This document shows, piece after piece, positions 1 to 5,597 of a stretch of 5,597 bases of DNA. Position 1 is the first letter of the stretch. The number at the start of each line of letters is the position of its first letter. Both the position numbers and the translations under genes were made by a program. Source of the DNA: Fidelibacterota bacterium (lineage in GTDB: Bacteria > Fidelibacterota > UBA2242 > B5-G15); the NCBI GenBank assembly GCA_003645825.1, contig QNCQ01000137.1, positions 1-5,597 of the forward strand, read 5' to 3'. The notes below the pieces were generated by a model. The model did not search any database. It was not told the DNA's origin and worked only from the letters and a program-made list of their open reading frames with translations.

Positions 1-2
1 AG

Positions 3-1274
3 AGGTTTATTATTTTGTCGATTGCTTTTGGTTTATTGCTCCTTGCCTGCGGGGGTGGCAAAGAGTCTGTGAAGAAGGAAGCACCTATTAAGGAAACAAA
101 GAAGGAAGTTATTTCCAAAGAGAGTATGAGGAAAGAAGCCCCGTCTACAACTAAACAAGTTAAAAAAGAGGTGGAAAAAACTGCGGTTCAAAAACAGAAT
201 ATGGCGAAAGCGGTAAAAAAAGAGAGAATAGTAAAGGAGAAACCTCCTGAAGTTCCTGTAGAGAAAAAAACTGCAGTTCCTACCATAAAGCCTGAAGAGA
301 GGGAAAAGGCTAGAACCGTAGAGGCCAAGCCACCCCTTCAGATACAAAAAGTCGAGCCTGTACTTAAAGAGAAAAAAGAGCCCATCTGTGAAATTAAAAT
401 TGAGAGGCTGTTAAAACTACAGAGTGCACTGATCGAGGATATTTATTTTGACCCAGGTGAATATCAAGTACCGAGTTTAACGTTTAATTCTAACTATGTG
501 GCTACTCTAGTTAAGGTTGTCAAAGCAATGAAAGGGGATAAAGACATTAAAGTAAGACTGTATGGTCATTCTGATGCTTCCGGAGATGAAGAAACAAACC
601 TGCTTTTGAGTGAAGAAAGATGTAAAACAGTTGCCAGCTTGATTCTGGAGATGTTTAAGCCTGAGGAGCGCAAGAACGTTGCAGAGAGGATTGAAATAGT
701 ACCAGTAGGTACTAAAGAACCACTTATGCCTGGTGCGGGTAAGTCCAAGTCATTCGTAAACAGAAGAGTATCTATTGAATTAACTTATGACAAGGCAAGG
801 AAGGGAAAATGCTTTGCCGATGTGGCGCAAGTTTCTGTGGTAAGAAAAAAGAAAATCCGTGAATTTAAGCCAGATGTTAGAAAAGTCAAATTATCTGGAA
901 TAGATGAGCTTTATAAGGCTGGGCTCAAGCTTTTTAAGAAGGAAAGATATCAGGAGGCTATTGCTACGTTTAAAGAACTAATTTCTCTAAATCCTAAACA
1001 TAGCCTTGCTGACAACGCTCAGTGGTGGATCGGCGAATCGTACTATTTCCAGGGCAAATTCAAAGAAGCACTTGATGCTTATAACAAAGTGTTTAATCTC
1101 GGGGATGGAAATAAATCTGCATATGCACAGCTAAGGATAGGCTACTGCCATTTAAAACTGGGTAACCGGGAAAAAGCTATAGAAGAATTTGGAAAAGTGG
1201 TGAAAAACTATCCTGCTGCCAGGGAAGAAGTGGCCAAGGCAAAAACCGTTTTAAAAAGTATCAGAGGTTACTGA
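3..1274 (+). CDS. Outer-membrane lipoprotein: Pal/OmpA-like domain fused to CpoB/YbgF-like TPR domain (5' end probably outside window)
   Basis: This is probably a Tol-Pal-type envelope protein that tethers the outer membrane to peptidoglycan. Residues here count from the TTG at 15. A lipobox LLAC puts the lipidated cysteine at Cys12. Residues 16-122 are a Lys/Glu/Pro-rich spacer. Residues about 135-258 are an OmpA-C/Pal domain: IYFDP at 143-147, GHSD at 184-187, NLLLSEER at 195-202 and NRR at 249-251. Asp187 and Arg202 are 15 residues apart, matching the diaminopimelate-binding Asp/Arg pair known in OmpA domains. Residues about 296-415 are three TPR-like repeats; DNAQWWIGESYY (333-344) resembles the CpoB/YbgF signature. 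In most bacteria Pal and CpoB are separate neighbouring genes, so the fusion is unusual. The frame is open to the left edge and reads R-F-I-I-L before Ser2, so the start is probably a few bases outside the window. TTG at 15, with AGAGG nine bases upstream, is the alternative. The class is confident; the exact Tol-Pal role is inferred. Confidence 0.88.
   Translation, partial: RFIILSIAFGLLLLACGGGKESVKKEAPIKETKKEVISKESMRKEAPSTTKQVKKEVEKTAVQKQNMAKAVKKERIVKEKPPEVPVEKKTAVPTIKPEEREKARTVEAKPPLQIQKVEPVLKEKKEPICEIKIERLLKLQSALIEDIYFDPGEYQVPSLTFNSNYVATLVKVVKAMKGDKDIKVRLYGHSDASGDEETNLLLSEERCKTVASLILEMFKPEERKNVAERIEIVPVGTKEPLMPGAGKSKSFVNRRVSIELTYDKARKGKCFADVAQVSVVRKKKIREFKPDVRKVKLSGIDELYKAGLKLFKKERYQEAIATFKELISLNPKHSLADNAQWWIGESYYFQGKFKEALDAYNKVFNLGDGNKSAYAQLRIGYCHLKLGNREKAIEEFGKVVKNYPAAREEVAKAKTVLKSIRGY
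60..380 (+). repeat. Lys/Glu-rich low-complexity coding segment with degenerate internal repeat
   Basis: This segment encodes residues 16-122 of the lipoprotein. It is dominated by Lys, Glu, Pro, Val and Ala, with purine-rich DNA (AAG, GAA, AAA runs). A motif of the form KKEAP...KKEV appears at residues 20-32 and again as RKEAP...KKEV at 39-53, about 19-20 residues later, followed by looser KKE/VKE copies. Such extended charged segments commonly act as flexible periplasmic spacers, as in TonB and TolA. Here it would separate the lipid anchor from the peptidoglycan-binding domain; that role is inferred from position and composition. Confidence 0.6.
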
Positions 1275-1351
1275 GCGTAGAAGCTGATTTTGAGTGTTAT
1301 ACAGTGTAAAAGTTTCTTACTTAGGATTCAAATTCTTATTGAGCATTATAG

Positions 1352-1435
1352 TGCCGAGGGAGGGATTCGAACCCTCATGGGCCGAAGCCCGGCGGATTTT
1401 GAGTCCGCTGCGTCTACCAGTTTCACCACCTCGGC
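1352..1435 (-). tRNA. tRNA-Leu (anticodon CAA, reads UUG)
   Basis: Read on the - strand from 1435 to 1352, this folds as a class II tRNA of 84 nt. The acceptor stem GCCGAGG (1435-1429) pairs fully with CCTCGGC (1359-1353), and the discriminator base is A at 1352. The D-arm contains the conserved GGTAGAC. The anticodon stem GCGGA/TCCGC closes the 7-base loop CTCAAAA, giving anticodon CAA. The long variable arm GGGC-TTCG-GCCC is a perfect 4-bp hairpin with a UUCG tetraloop. The T-arm GAGGG-TTCGAAT-CCCTC is perfect. The long variable arm and A discriminator are typical of leucine tRNAs. The 3' CCA is not encoded (next bases read CTA), so it must be added by tRNA nucleotidyltransferase. The gene lies antisense to both flanking protein genes and stands alone. 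Confidence 0.97.
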
Positions 1436-1483
1436 AAAAAGCTCTATAAAATTATTTTTTTATTTTATAAAATCAAGAGAAAA
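1436..1483. promoter_or_regulatory. AT-rich divergent promoter region between tRNA-Leu and the acyl-CoA synthetase operon
   Basis: This stretch is almost pure A/T between two divergently oriented genes, so it should hold promoters for both. For the + strand, TTCACC (1422-1427, inside the tRNA gene) and TATAAA (1445-1450) are 17 bases apart and resemble a sigma-70 -35/-10 pair. A second TATAAA lies at 1466-1471. For the tRNA, several TATA-like hexamers occur on the - strand, but no pair has ideal spacing. An 8-bp inverted repeat, TATAAAAT (1445-1452) and ATTTTATA (1462-1469), spans the region. The location is well supported; the individual boxes are guesses. Confidence 0.35.
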
Positions 1484-1489
1484 TTGAGG
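1484..1489 (+). promoter_or_regulatory. Ribosome binding site that fixes the acyl-CoA synthetase start at ATG 1496
   Basis: TTGAGG ends six bases before ATG 1496, the usual Shine-Dalgarno distance. The TTG at 1484 is in the same frame and would add four residues, but it is itself part of this Shine-Dalgarno sequence and has no site of its own, so ATG 1496 is preferred. Confidence 0.7.
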
Positions 1490-1495
1490 TTTATC

Positions 1496-3319
1496 ATGGA
1501 AGAGAAATATCCGCAGTATGCCACAATCACAGAGATGTTTGATCAATCAACTAAAAAGTTCAGAGATAAAATCGCTTATAGGTTTAAAGAAAGCGGTCAG
1601 ATTAGATCTCTGAGTTTCGAACAGGTAAGAAAAACAGTTCTAAAAATCGCTGGAGGGCTTAAAAAGCTAGGAATTGTCAAAAATGATAGGGTTGGTATTA
1701 TTGCTCACAATAGTCCGTACTGGGCAATGAGCGATTATGGGATAATCGTTGCTGGAGGAGTAACTGTTACAATATATCCGACGCTTACAGCGAAGCAAGT
1801 AAAATGGATAGTAAGACATTCGGAATCGAGATATCTATTTGCTGGCGATAGAGAGCAGATGGAAAAATTGCTTTCTATTCTTGAAGACTTACCTAAGGTT
1901 GAAAAAATTATTGTGCTGGATAACAGCAAGGTTGAGCATGAGAAAGTTGTGTCTCTAGATAAACTTCTTAAGGAAGGAGAAGGCTATCTTTCCAGTAATC
2001 CTGAAATAATGGAGAGAGCTCTTGAAGAGATTAAAAAAGATGATCTCCTTACTCTTATTTATACTTCAGGAACTACAGGAGAACCAAAGGGGGTAATGCT
2101 AACGCATGAGAACCTGACGTCAAATATATATGGTTCTCTCAAAGTACTTGAAGTTGATGAAACGGATGTTTTTCTTTCATTTTTGCCTTTGAGTCATAGC
2201 TTCGAAAGGATGGCAGGGCACTATCTTAGTTTTTCGATAGGAGCAGAAGTATTTTATGCTGAATCAGTGGAAAAAGTTGCAGACAATTTGTTGGAAGCTA
2301 AGCCTACAGTTATGACCACTGTGCCACGACTCTTTGAAAAAGTTTATGCAAGAGTCATAGAGAATGTTTCTACATTTCCAAAGCTCAAACAGAAGCTTTT
2401 CTGGCTTTCTATTAATACAGGACGAAAAATCGTTGAAAAGCAGGCAGAAAGAAAAAAGGCAGGGATCTTTACAACTATTATTTATTCGTTATTAAAGAAG
2501 ATTGTGCTTTCAAAGCTACATGAAAGAGTTGGCGGGAGACTGAGGTTCGCTGTCTCTGGTGGTGCTCCTATGCCGAGGGAGATTGGTGAATTTTTCAATG
2601 CCGCTGGCATTACGATTCTTGAAGGATATGGTCTTACGGAAACTTCTCCCGTGGTGTCTGTTAATCCACTTCAACAAAACAGGATAGGGACAGTAGGCCC
2701 TCCTCTTCCCAATGTAAAGGTTCGAATAGCAGATGATGGAGAAATTCTGGTCAGGGGACCAAACATTATGAAGGGTTACTTTAAAAATGAGGAGGCTACT
2801 CGGGATGTATTTACTTCTGATGGTTGGTTGTGTACGGGAGATATTGGTATTTTAGATGAGTTTGGTTATATTGTGATAACAGATAGGAAGAAAAATATAA
2901 TTGTGACTTCCGGAGGTAAAAATGTTGCGCCTCAACCCATGGAAAACGTACTGGTAGCTTCAAAGTGGATAGAGCAGGTTCTTGTTGTTGGGGATAAGAG
3001 AAAATTCATTTCTGCTCTTATCGTACCCGCTTTTGAAAATCTTGAAAAATGGGCAAGCGAAAAAGGTTTATCGTGGAAGACTCGAGAAGAGTTAGTAAAT
3101 TTAAGGGAAACTAATGAGTTATATGAAAGGGTGATAGAGGAATCCATGGAGGGATTTTCTCAATTTGAAAAGGTGAAAAAATTTAGATTGATGTCAAGGG
3201 AATTTACAATTGAGGAAGGGGAACTTACTCCTTCTCTAAAGATAAGACGGCAGGTTGTAGAGAAAAAGTACAAAGATATTATAGATGAAATGTACATGGA
3301 GGATAATTTTTTGAGATGA
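1496..3319 (+). CDS. Long-chain fatty acid-CoA ligase (AMP-forming), FadD15-type
   Basis: This ANL-superfamily enzyme activates a fatty acid with ATP to an acyl-AMP and then transfers it to CoA. It is likely cytosolic or peripheral at the inner membrane. The product from ATG 1496 is 607 aa, a normal length for the long-chain family. Visible motifs in order: the phosphate-binding loop YTSGTTGEPKG (189-199); LPLSHSFERM (230-239), typical of the long-chain group; GGAPMP (355-360); adenine-binding GYGLTETSP (377-385); TGD (447-449); the hinge/ribose-binding DRKK with Arg464; and the C-terminal catalytic-type Lys582 in PSLKIRR. All core residues are present, so the enzyme should be active. It is the first gene of a tight operon; its TGA overlaps the purM ATG. 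The sequence alone does not give the chain length preferred, nor whether it feeds beta-oxidation or phospholipid synthesis. The downstream gpsA hints at lipid assembly. Confidence 0.95.
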   Translation: MEEKYPQYATITEMFDQSTKKFRDKIAYRFKESGQIRSLSFEQVRKTVLKIAGGLKKLGIVKNDRVGIIAHNSPYWAMSDYGIIVAGGVTVTIYPTLTAKQVKWIVRHSESRYLFAGDREQMEKLLSILEDLPKVEKIIVLDNSKVEHEKVVSLDKLLKEGEGYLSSNPEIMERALEEIKKDDLLTLIYTSGTTGEPKGVMLTHENLTSNIYGSLKVLEVDETDVFLSFLPLSHSFERMAGHYLSFSIGAEVFYAESVEKVADNLLEAKPTVMTTVPRLFEKVYARVIENVSTFPKLKQKLFWLSINTGRKIVEKQAERKKAGIFTTIIYSLLKKIVLSKLHERVGGRLRFAVSGGAPMPREIGEFFNAAGITILEGYGLTETSPVVSVNPLQQNRIGTVGPPLPNVKVRIADDGEILVRGPNIMKGYFKNEEATRDVFTSDGWLCTGDIGILDEFGYIVITDRKKNIIVTSGGKNVAPQPMENVLVASKWIEQVLVVGDKRKFISALIVPAFENLEKWASEKGLSWKTREELVNLRETNELYERVIEESMEGFSQFEKVKKFRLMSREFTIEEGELTPSLKIRRQVVEKKYKDIIDEMYMEDNFLR

Positions 3320-4317
3320 AGACCTATCGTGAGGCTGGTGTTAATATAGACGAAGGGAATAGAGCCGTCGACAGGATCAAAGACATTGTGAAAACTACAT
3401 TTAATAAAAACGTGGTAACTGGTATTGGCCTATTTGGTGGATTGTTCAAATTTGAAAAAGAGAAGTATAAAGAGCCGGTGTTGGTATCCAGTACGGATGG
3501 GGTTGGTACTAAGGTGATGATAGCTGCCTCCGTAGGGAAATTTGATACAATAGGTCAGTGCCTGGTTAACCATTGTGTGAATGATATATTGACATGCGGG
3601 GCCAGGCCTCTTTTCTTTCTCGATTATATTGGAATTGGGAAACTTCTCCCTGAATATATTGAAGAAATTGTTAGTGGATTGGCCATAGCCTGCAGGCAGA
3701 ATGGGTGCGTTCTCATTGGTGGAGAGATGGCGGAAATGCCGGATGTGTATGGTAGAGAAAAGTTTGATCTAGTAGGAACAATTGTTGGGGTAGTTGAAAG
3801 AGAAAAATTGCTTTACGGTAAAGTAAGAGAAGGAGATGTTTTAATTGGCCTCAGATCGTCAGGGCTTCATACAAATGGTTATACGCTGGCAAGGAAAGTG
3901 TTGCTGGAGAAGTTTGCCCTGGAAGAGTATATAGACGAACTTGGTTGTGTCCTTGGCGAAGAATTACTGAGGGTTCATCGTTCCTATCTTGGCCCCGTAT
4001 CAGGGTTGCTTGAAAGAGGGTTGGTTAGAGGAATGAGTCATATTACAGGTGGTGGGATTGTAGGGAATACCCGCAGGATACTTCCAGAGGGGTTGAGAAT
4101 TGAAGTAGATTGGGATGCATGGGAGTGGCCCCCAATTTTTAAGCTTATTAGAGACGCAGGAAATGTCCCTGAAGATGAAATGAGAAGGGTATTCAATCTG
4201 GGGATTGGCTTCGTTATTATTTGTGATAAAAACGACATAGATGAAGTATTTGAGTGTCTGCAAGGAGAATCTGAAGACCCTGTTTTGATAGGGAGTGTTG
4301 TTCGGGAGGATAGATGA
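3316..4317 (+). CDS. purM: Phosphoribosylformylglycinamidine cyclo-ligase (AIR synthetase)
   Basis: PurM catalyses an ATP-dependent step of de novo purine synthesis, closing the imidazole ring of formylglycinamidine ribonucleotide to give aminoimidazole ribonucleotide. It acts in the cytosol, usually as a homodimer. The product is 333 aa, close to the usual ~340-350. Family motifs: YREAGVNIDEGN (4-15); the nucleotide-binding STDGVGTK (59-66); VNDILTCGARPLFFLDY (88-104); GGEMAEMPDVY (135-145); SSGLHTNGY (181-189); HITGGG (242-247); and FNLGIGF (293-299). No key region is missing. Its ATG shares ATGA with the acyl-CoA synthetase stop. A GGAGG at 3298-3302 lies 13 bases upstream, rather far, so initiation probably depends partly on coupling to upstream translation. 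No other pur genes are visible, so it sits apart from a classical purine operon. Confidence 0.97.
   Translation: MKTYREAGVNIDEGNRAVDRIKDIVKTTFNKNVVTGIGLFGGLFKFEKEKYKEPVLVSSTDGVGTKVMIAASVGKFDTIGQCLVNHCVNDILTCGARPLFFLDYIGIGKLLPEYIEEIVSGLAIACRQNGCVLIGGEMAEMPDVYGREKFDLVGTIVGVVEREKLLYGKVREGDVLIGLRSSGLHTNGYTLARKVLLEKFALEEYIDELGCVLGEELLRVHRSYLGPVSGLLERGLVRGMSHITGGGIVGNTRRILPEGLRIEVDWDAWEWPPIFKLIRDAGNVPEDEMRRVFNLGIGFVIICDKNDIDEVFECLQGESEDPVLIGSVVREDR
4304..4310 (+). promoter_or_regulatory. Strong ribosome binding site of gpsA inside the end of purM
   Basis: GGGAGGA lies four bases before ATG 4314 and is embedded in the last codons of purM. This is a near-consensus Shine-Dalgarno sequence. It allows gpsA to be translated at a good rate either by fresh initiation or by ribosomes terminating at the overlapping purM stop. 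Confidence 0.75.
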
Positions 4318-5324
4318 GGGTCGCTATACTAGGGGCCGGAAGCTGGGGAACAGCTTTCGCTATACATCTGAACAAATTAGGGTTTTCTGTTAAGGTATGG
4401 GAGTATTTCCCGGAGAATGTGTCAATTATAACTAAGACACACAGAAATCCTTTGTTACCGGGAATTCCGATTCCTCCTGCAATCTTTGTTTCCAATGATA
4501 TAAGCGAAGTTGTGGATGACTGTGAAGTAATAGTTGTGGCTGTACCGAGCCATACTGTTCGGAAAGTTCTGAAAGGTATAAAAGGAAGAACAAATGGGAA
4601 AATAATTGTTAATCTTTCCAAGGGGATTGAGGAAGACACGCTATTGAGGATGAGTCAGGTTATTCATCAGGTGCTCGAGCACCCATACAATATGATAGTT
4701 ACTCTACACGGTCCCAGTCACGCAGAAGAGGTAGCCAGGGAAATACCTACCTGTGTTGTGGCAGCTTCCACCGATATGGAGACTGCCAGGTTTGTTCAAG
4801 AACAGTTTATGACGACATATTTCCGCATTTATCGAACGATCGATATTATCGGAGTTGAGATTGGAGGAGCTATCAAAAATGTGATAGCGATTGCAGCCGG
4901 TATCTGTGATGGTCTTGCTCTAGGTGATAATTCAAAGGCAGCTCTCATAACCAGAGGCCTGTTTGAGATTACCCGTATGGGGGTAAAGCTGGGGGCCTGG
5001 GAACAAACATTTGCAGGTCTAAGCGGAGTTGGAGACCTTATAGTAACCTGCAACAGCCGATACAGCCGCAATAGATATATTGGAGAAGAGATAGGCAAGG
5101 GAAGGAAGCTACAAGATGTTTTGAGCGGCATGACGATGGTAGCTGAAGGTGTTAGAACGTGTCATACGGTACATCAGATGTCGAAGAAGTATAAGGTTAG
5201 TATGCCAATTTCTGAGCAGGTTTATAAGATACTTTTTGAAGATAAATCACCACGCGAAGCTCTCATTGAGTTAATGACAAGAGATCCGGTTGAGGAAAGG
5301 CATTCTTTGCCAGAAATTCTATAA
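4314..5324 (+). CDS. gpsA: NAD(P)H-dependent glycerol-3-phosphate dehydrogenase
   Basis: GpsA reduces dihydroxyacetone phosphate to sn-glycerol-3-phosphate, the backbone of bacterial phospholipids, using NADH or NADPH in the cytosol. The product is 336 aa, a full-length match to the family. The N-terminal Rossmann fold has GAGSWGTA at 7-14. Further signatures: NLSKGIE (100-106) with Lys103; HGPSHAEEVA (132-141); GGAIKNVIAI (184-193) with the catalytic-type Lys188; GDNSKAALITRGL (204-216); LSGVGDLIVTC (236-246) with Asp241; SRNR (251-254); and EGVRTCHTV (278-286). All expected active-site motifs are present. It overlaps purM by ATGA and is the last gene of the operon. In many bacteria gpsA sits beside plsY or other lipid genes; here the acyl-CoA synthetase two genes upstream gives a similar lipid context. 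Confidence 0.97.
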   Translation: MRVAILGAGSWGTAFAIHLNKLGFSVKVWEYFPENVSIITKTHRNPLLPGIPIPPAIFVSNDISEVVDDCEVIVVAVPSHTVRKVLKGIKGRTNGKIIVNLSKGIEEDTLLRMSQVIHQVLEHPYNMIVTLHGPSHAEEVAREIPTCVVAASTDMETARFVQEQFMTTYFRIYRTIDIIGVEIGGAIKNVIAIAAGICDGLALGDNSKAALITRGLFEITRMGVKLGAWEQTFAGLSGVGDLIVTCNSRYSRNRYIGEEIGKGRKLQDVLSGMTMVAEGVRTCHTVHQMSKKYKVSMPISEQVYKILFEDKSPREALIELMTRDPVEERHSLPEIL

Positions 5325-5468
5325 CACAAGAAGTTCTATTTTCCAGGTGATAAACTGCTGGATGGATTGTAAATTTCGTAGGGTTAGCTCTTCATGGTTC
5401 GGGTAACCGGCCAGTAAAATTTAGTAAATCAATGTGGCAGGATTTTTAAAGGAAAAGAAGGCAGACAG
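5325..5468. other. Intergenic spacer after gpsA with a small inverted repeat
   Basis: These 144 bases contain no supportable reading frame or RNA gene. GGTTCGGGTAACC (5397-5409) can form a short 4-bp hairpin and is followed by CCGG, but no T-run follows, so it is not a convincing intrinsic terminator. The element AGTAAA occurs twice within 5413-5427. The spacer should contain the end of the gpsA transcript and the control region of the next gene. Confidence 0.4.
5391..5420 (+). promoter_or_regulatory. Possible weak promoter for the gene at the right edge
   Basis: TAAAAT (5415-5420) matches the -10 consensus at five of six bases. TTCATG (5391-5396), 18 bases upstream, is only a poor -35 match. 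A transcript starting near 5427 would leave a leader of about 40 bases before ATG 5469. Readthrough from gpsA could serve instead. Confidence 0.2.
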
Positions 5469-5597
5469 ATGGGGCGACAAGGAAATCTGAAATATATAGT
5501 GTTTTATTTGTTTTTGTTTTTATTTCTGCTCGACTCTTTTCCTCTTTACTCCAGTGTTTTACACAAGAAAGGAGCGGAGGGTATATGTGGAACCCCT
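5469..5597 (+). CDS. Exported protein of unknown function, N-terminal part only (truncated by window edge)
   Basis: An open frame of 43 codons starts at ATG 5469 and continues past the right edge without a stop. AGAAGG (5456-5461) lies seven bases before the ATG and AAAGGA lies further upstream, so the start is well supported. The N-terminus looks like a Sec signal sequence: a basic n-region with Arg3 and Lys8; a very hydrophobic stretch YIVFYLFLFLFLL (9-21); then a more polar DSFPLYSS (22-29), with possible signal-peptidase cleavage after it. There is no lipobox, so a lipoprotein is unlikely; an N-terminal membrane anchor is possible. The visible mature part ends with EGICGTP. A CGTP-like element shortly after the signal is seen in some secreted peptidases, but this is far too little to name a function. 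It is separated from gpsA by 144 bases, so it may be its own transcription unit. Confidence 0.6.
   Translation, partial: MGRQGNLKYIVFYLFLFLFLLDSFPLYSSVLHKKGAEGICGTP

Noticed and set aside
33..347. A 104-residue - strand frame rich in Phe, Leu and Arg
   Set aside because: It is the mirror of the Lys/Glu-rich coding region, where AAG/GAA codons read as CTT/TTC. It has no independent start signals and low-complexity composition.
1275..1351. A possible bidirectional terminator between the lipoprotein gene and the convergent tRNA
   Set aside because: I looked for a GC-rich hairpin with a T-run on both strands and found only weak AT pairing and short AGTGT direct repeats, not a terminator.
1290..1487. 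A 65-residue + strand reading frame between the lipoprotein and the acyl-CoA synthetase
   Set aside because: It is the antisense translation of tRNA-Leu: the EGGIRTLMGRSP-like peptide is a well-known artefact of tRNA-Leu complements. It has no ribosome binding site and starts at a non-ATG codon.
4217..4639. A 140-residue - strand frame across the purM/gpsA junction
   Set aside because: It is fully antisense to two strongly supported enzymes, has no recognisable domain and no visible Shine-Dalgarno sequence.
4829..5131. A 100-residue - strand frame within gpsA
   Set aside because: It is a shadow of the conserved gpsA reading frame; its composition follows from the complementary codons.
1496..5324. 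A novel defence system, mobile element or biosynthetic cluster
   Set aside because: All three genes match core metabolic families with intact motifs. There are no transposase, integrase, nuclease, toxin or modular synthase signatures.
5325..5468. An intrinsic terminator for the gpsA operon
   Set aside because: The only hairpin candidate (5397-5409) has a 4-bp stem and no following T-run; the TTTTT near 5443 has no stem before it.

Overview
The window is 5,597 bases of ordinary-looking, moderately AT-rich bacterial chromosome. It carries four clear protein genes on the + strand, one tRNA gene on the - strand, and the first 43 codons of a fifth + strand gene that runs off the right edge. The organism is very probably a Gram-negative (diderm) bacterium, because the first gene encodes an OmpA/Pal-type peptidoglycan-binding outer-membrane lipoprotein. 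Arginine is encoded mostly by AGA/AGG, and the proteins are rich in Lys, Glu and Ile. That would fit an AT-rich and possibly thermophilic or little-studied lineage, but the sequence does not fix the phylum.

Layout. Positions 1-1274 hold a lipoprotein that joins, in one chain, a Lys/Glu-rich spacer, a Pal-like OmpA domain and a CpoB/YbgF-like TPR domain. Its true start probably lies just left of the window. Positions 1275-1351 are a short spacer with no convincing terminator. Positions 1352-1435 are a tRNA-Leu (anticodon CAA) on the - strand, opposite to every protein gene here. Positions 1436-1495 are a very AT-rich divergent control region between the tRNA and the next gene.

Positions 1496-5324 form a tight three-gene operon: an AMP-forming long-chain acyl-CoA synthetase, purM (purine synthesis) and gpsA (glycerol-3-phosphate dehydrogenase). 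Both junctions are 4-base ATGA stop/start overlaps, which suggests translational coupling. The acyl-CoA synthetase and GpsA both supply building blocks for phospholipids (activated acyl chains and sn-glycerol-3-phosphate). PurM catalyses a purine step and appears to be a housekeeping gene that has joined the operon. Positions 5325-5468 are a spacer with a small inverted repeat and a possible weak promoter. From 5469 to the right edge is the start of a gene for an exported protein with an N-terminal signal sequence.

I see no CRISPR array, insertion sequence, phage gene or obvious novel defence or metabolic system. The most notable items are the Pal-CpoB-like fusion lipoprotein and the unusual fused gene order acyl-CoA synthetase-purM-gpsA.
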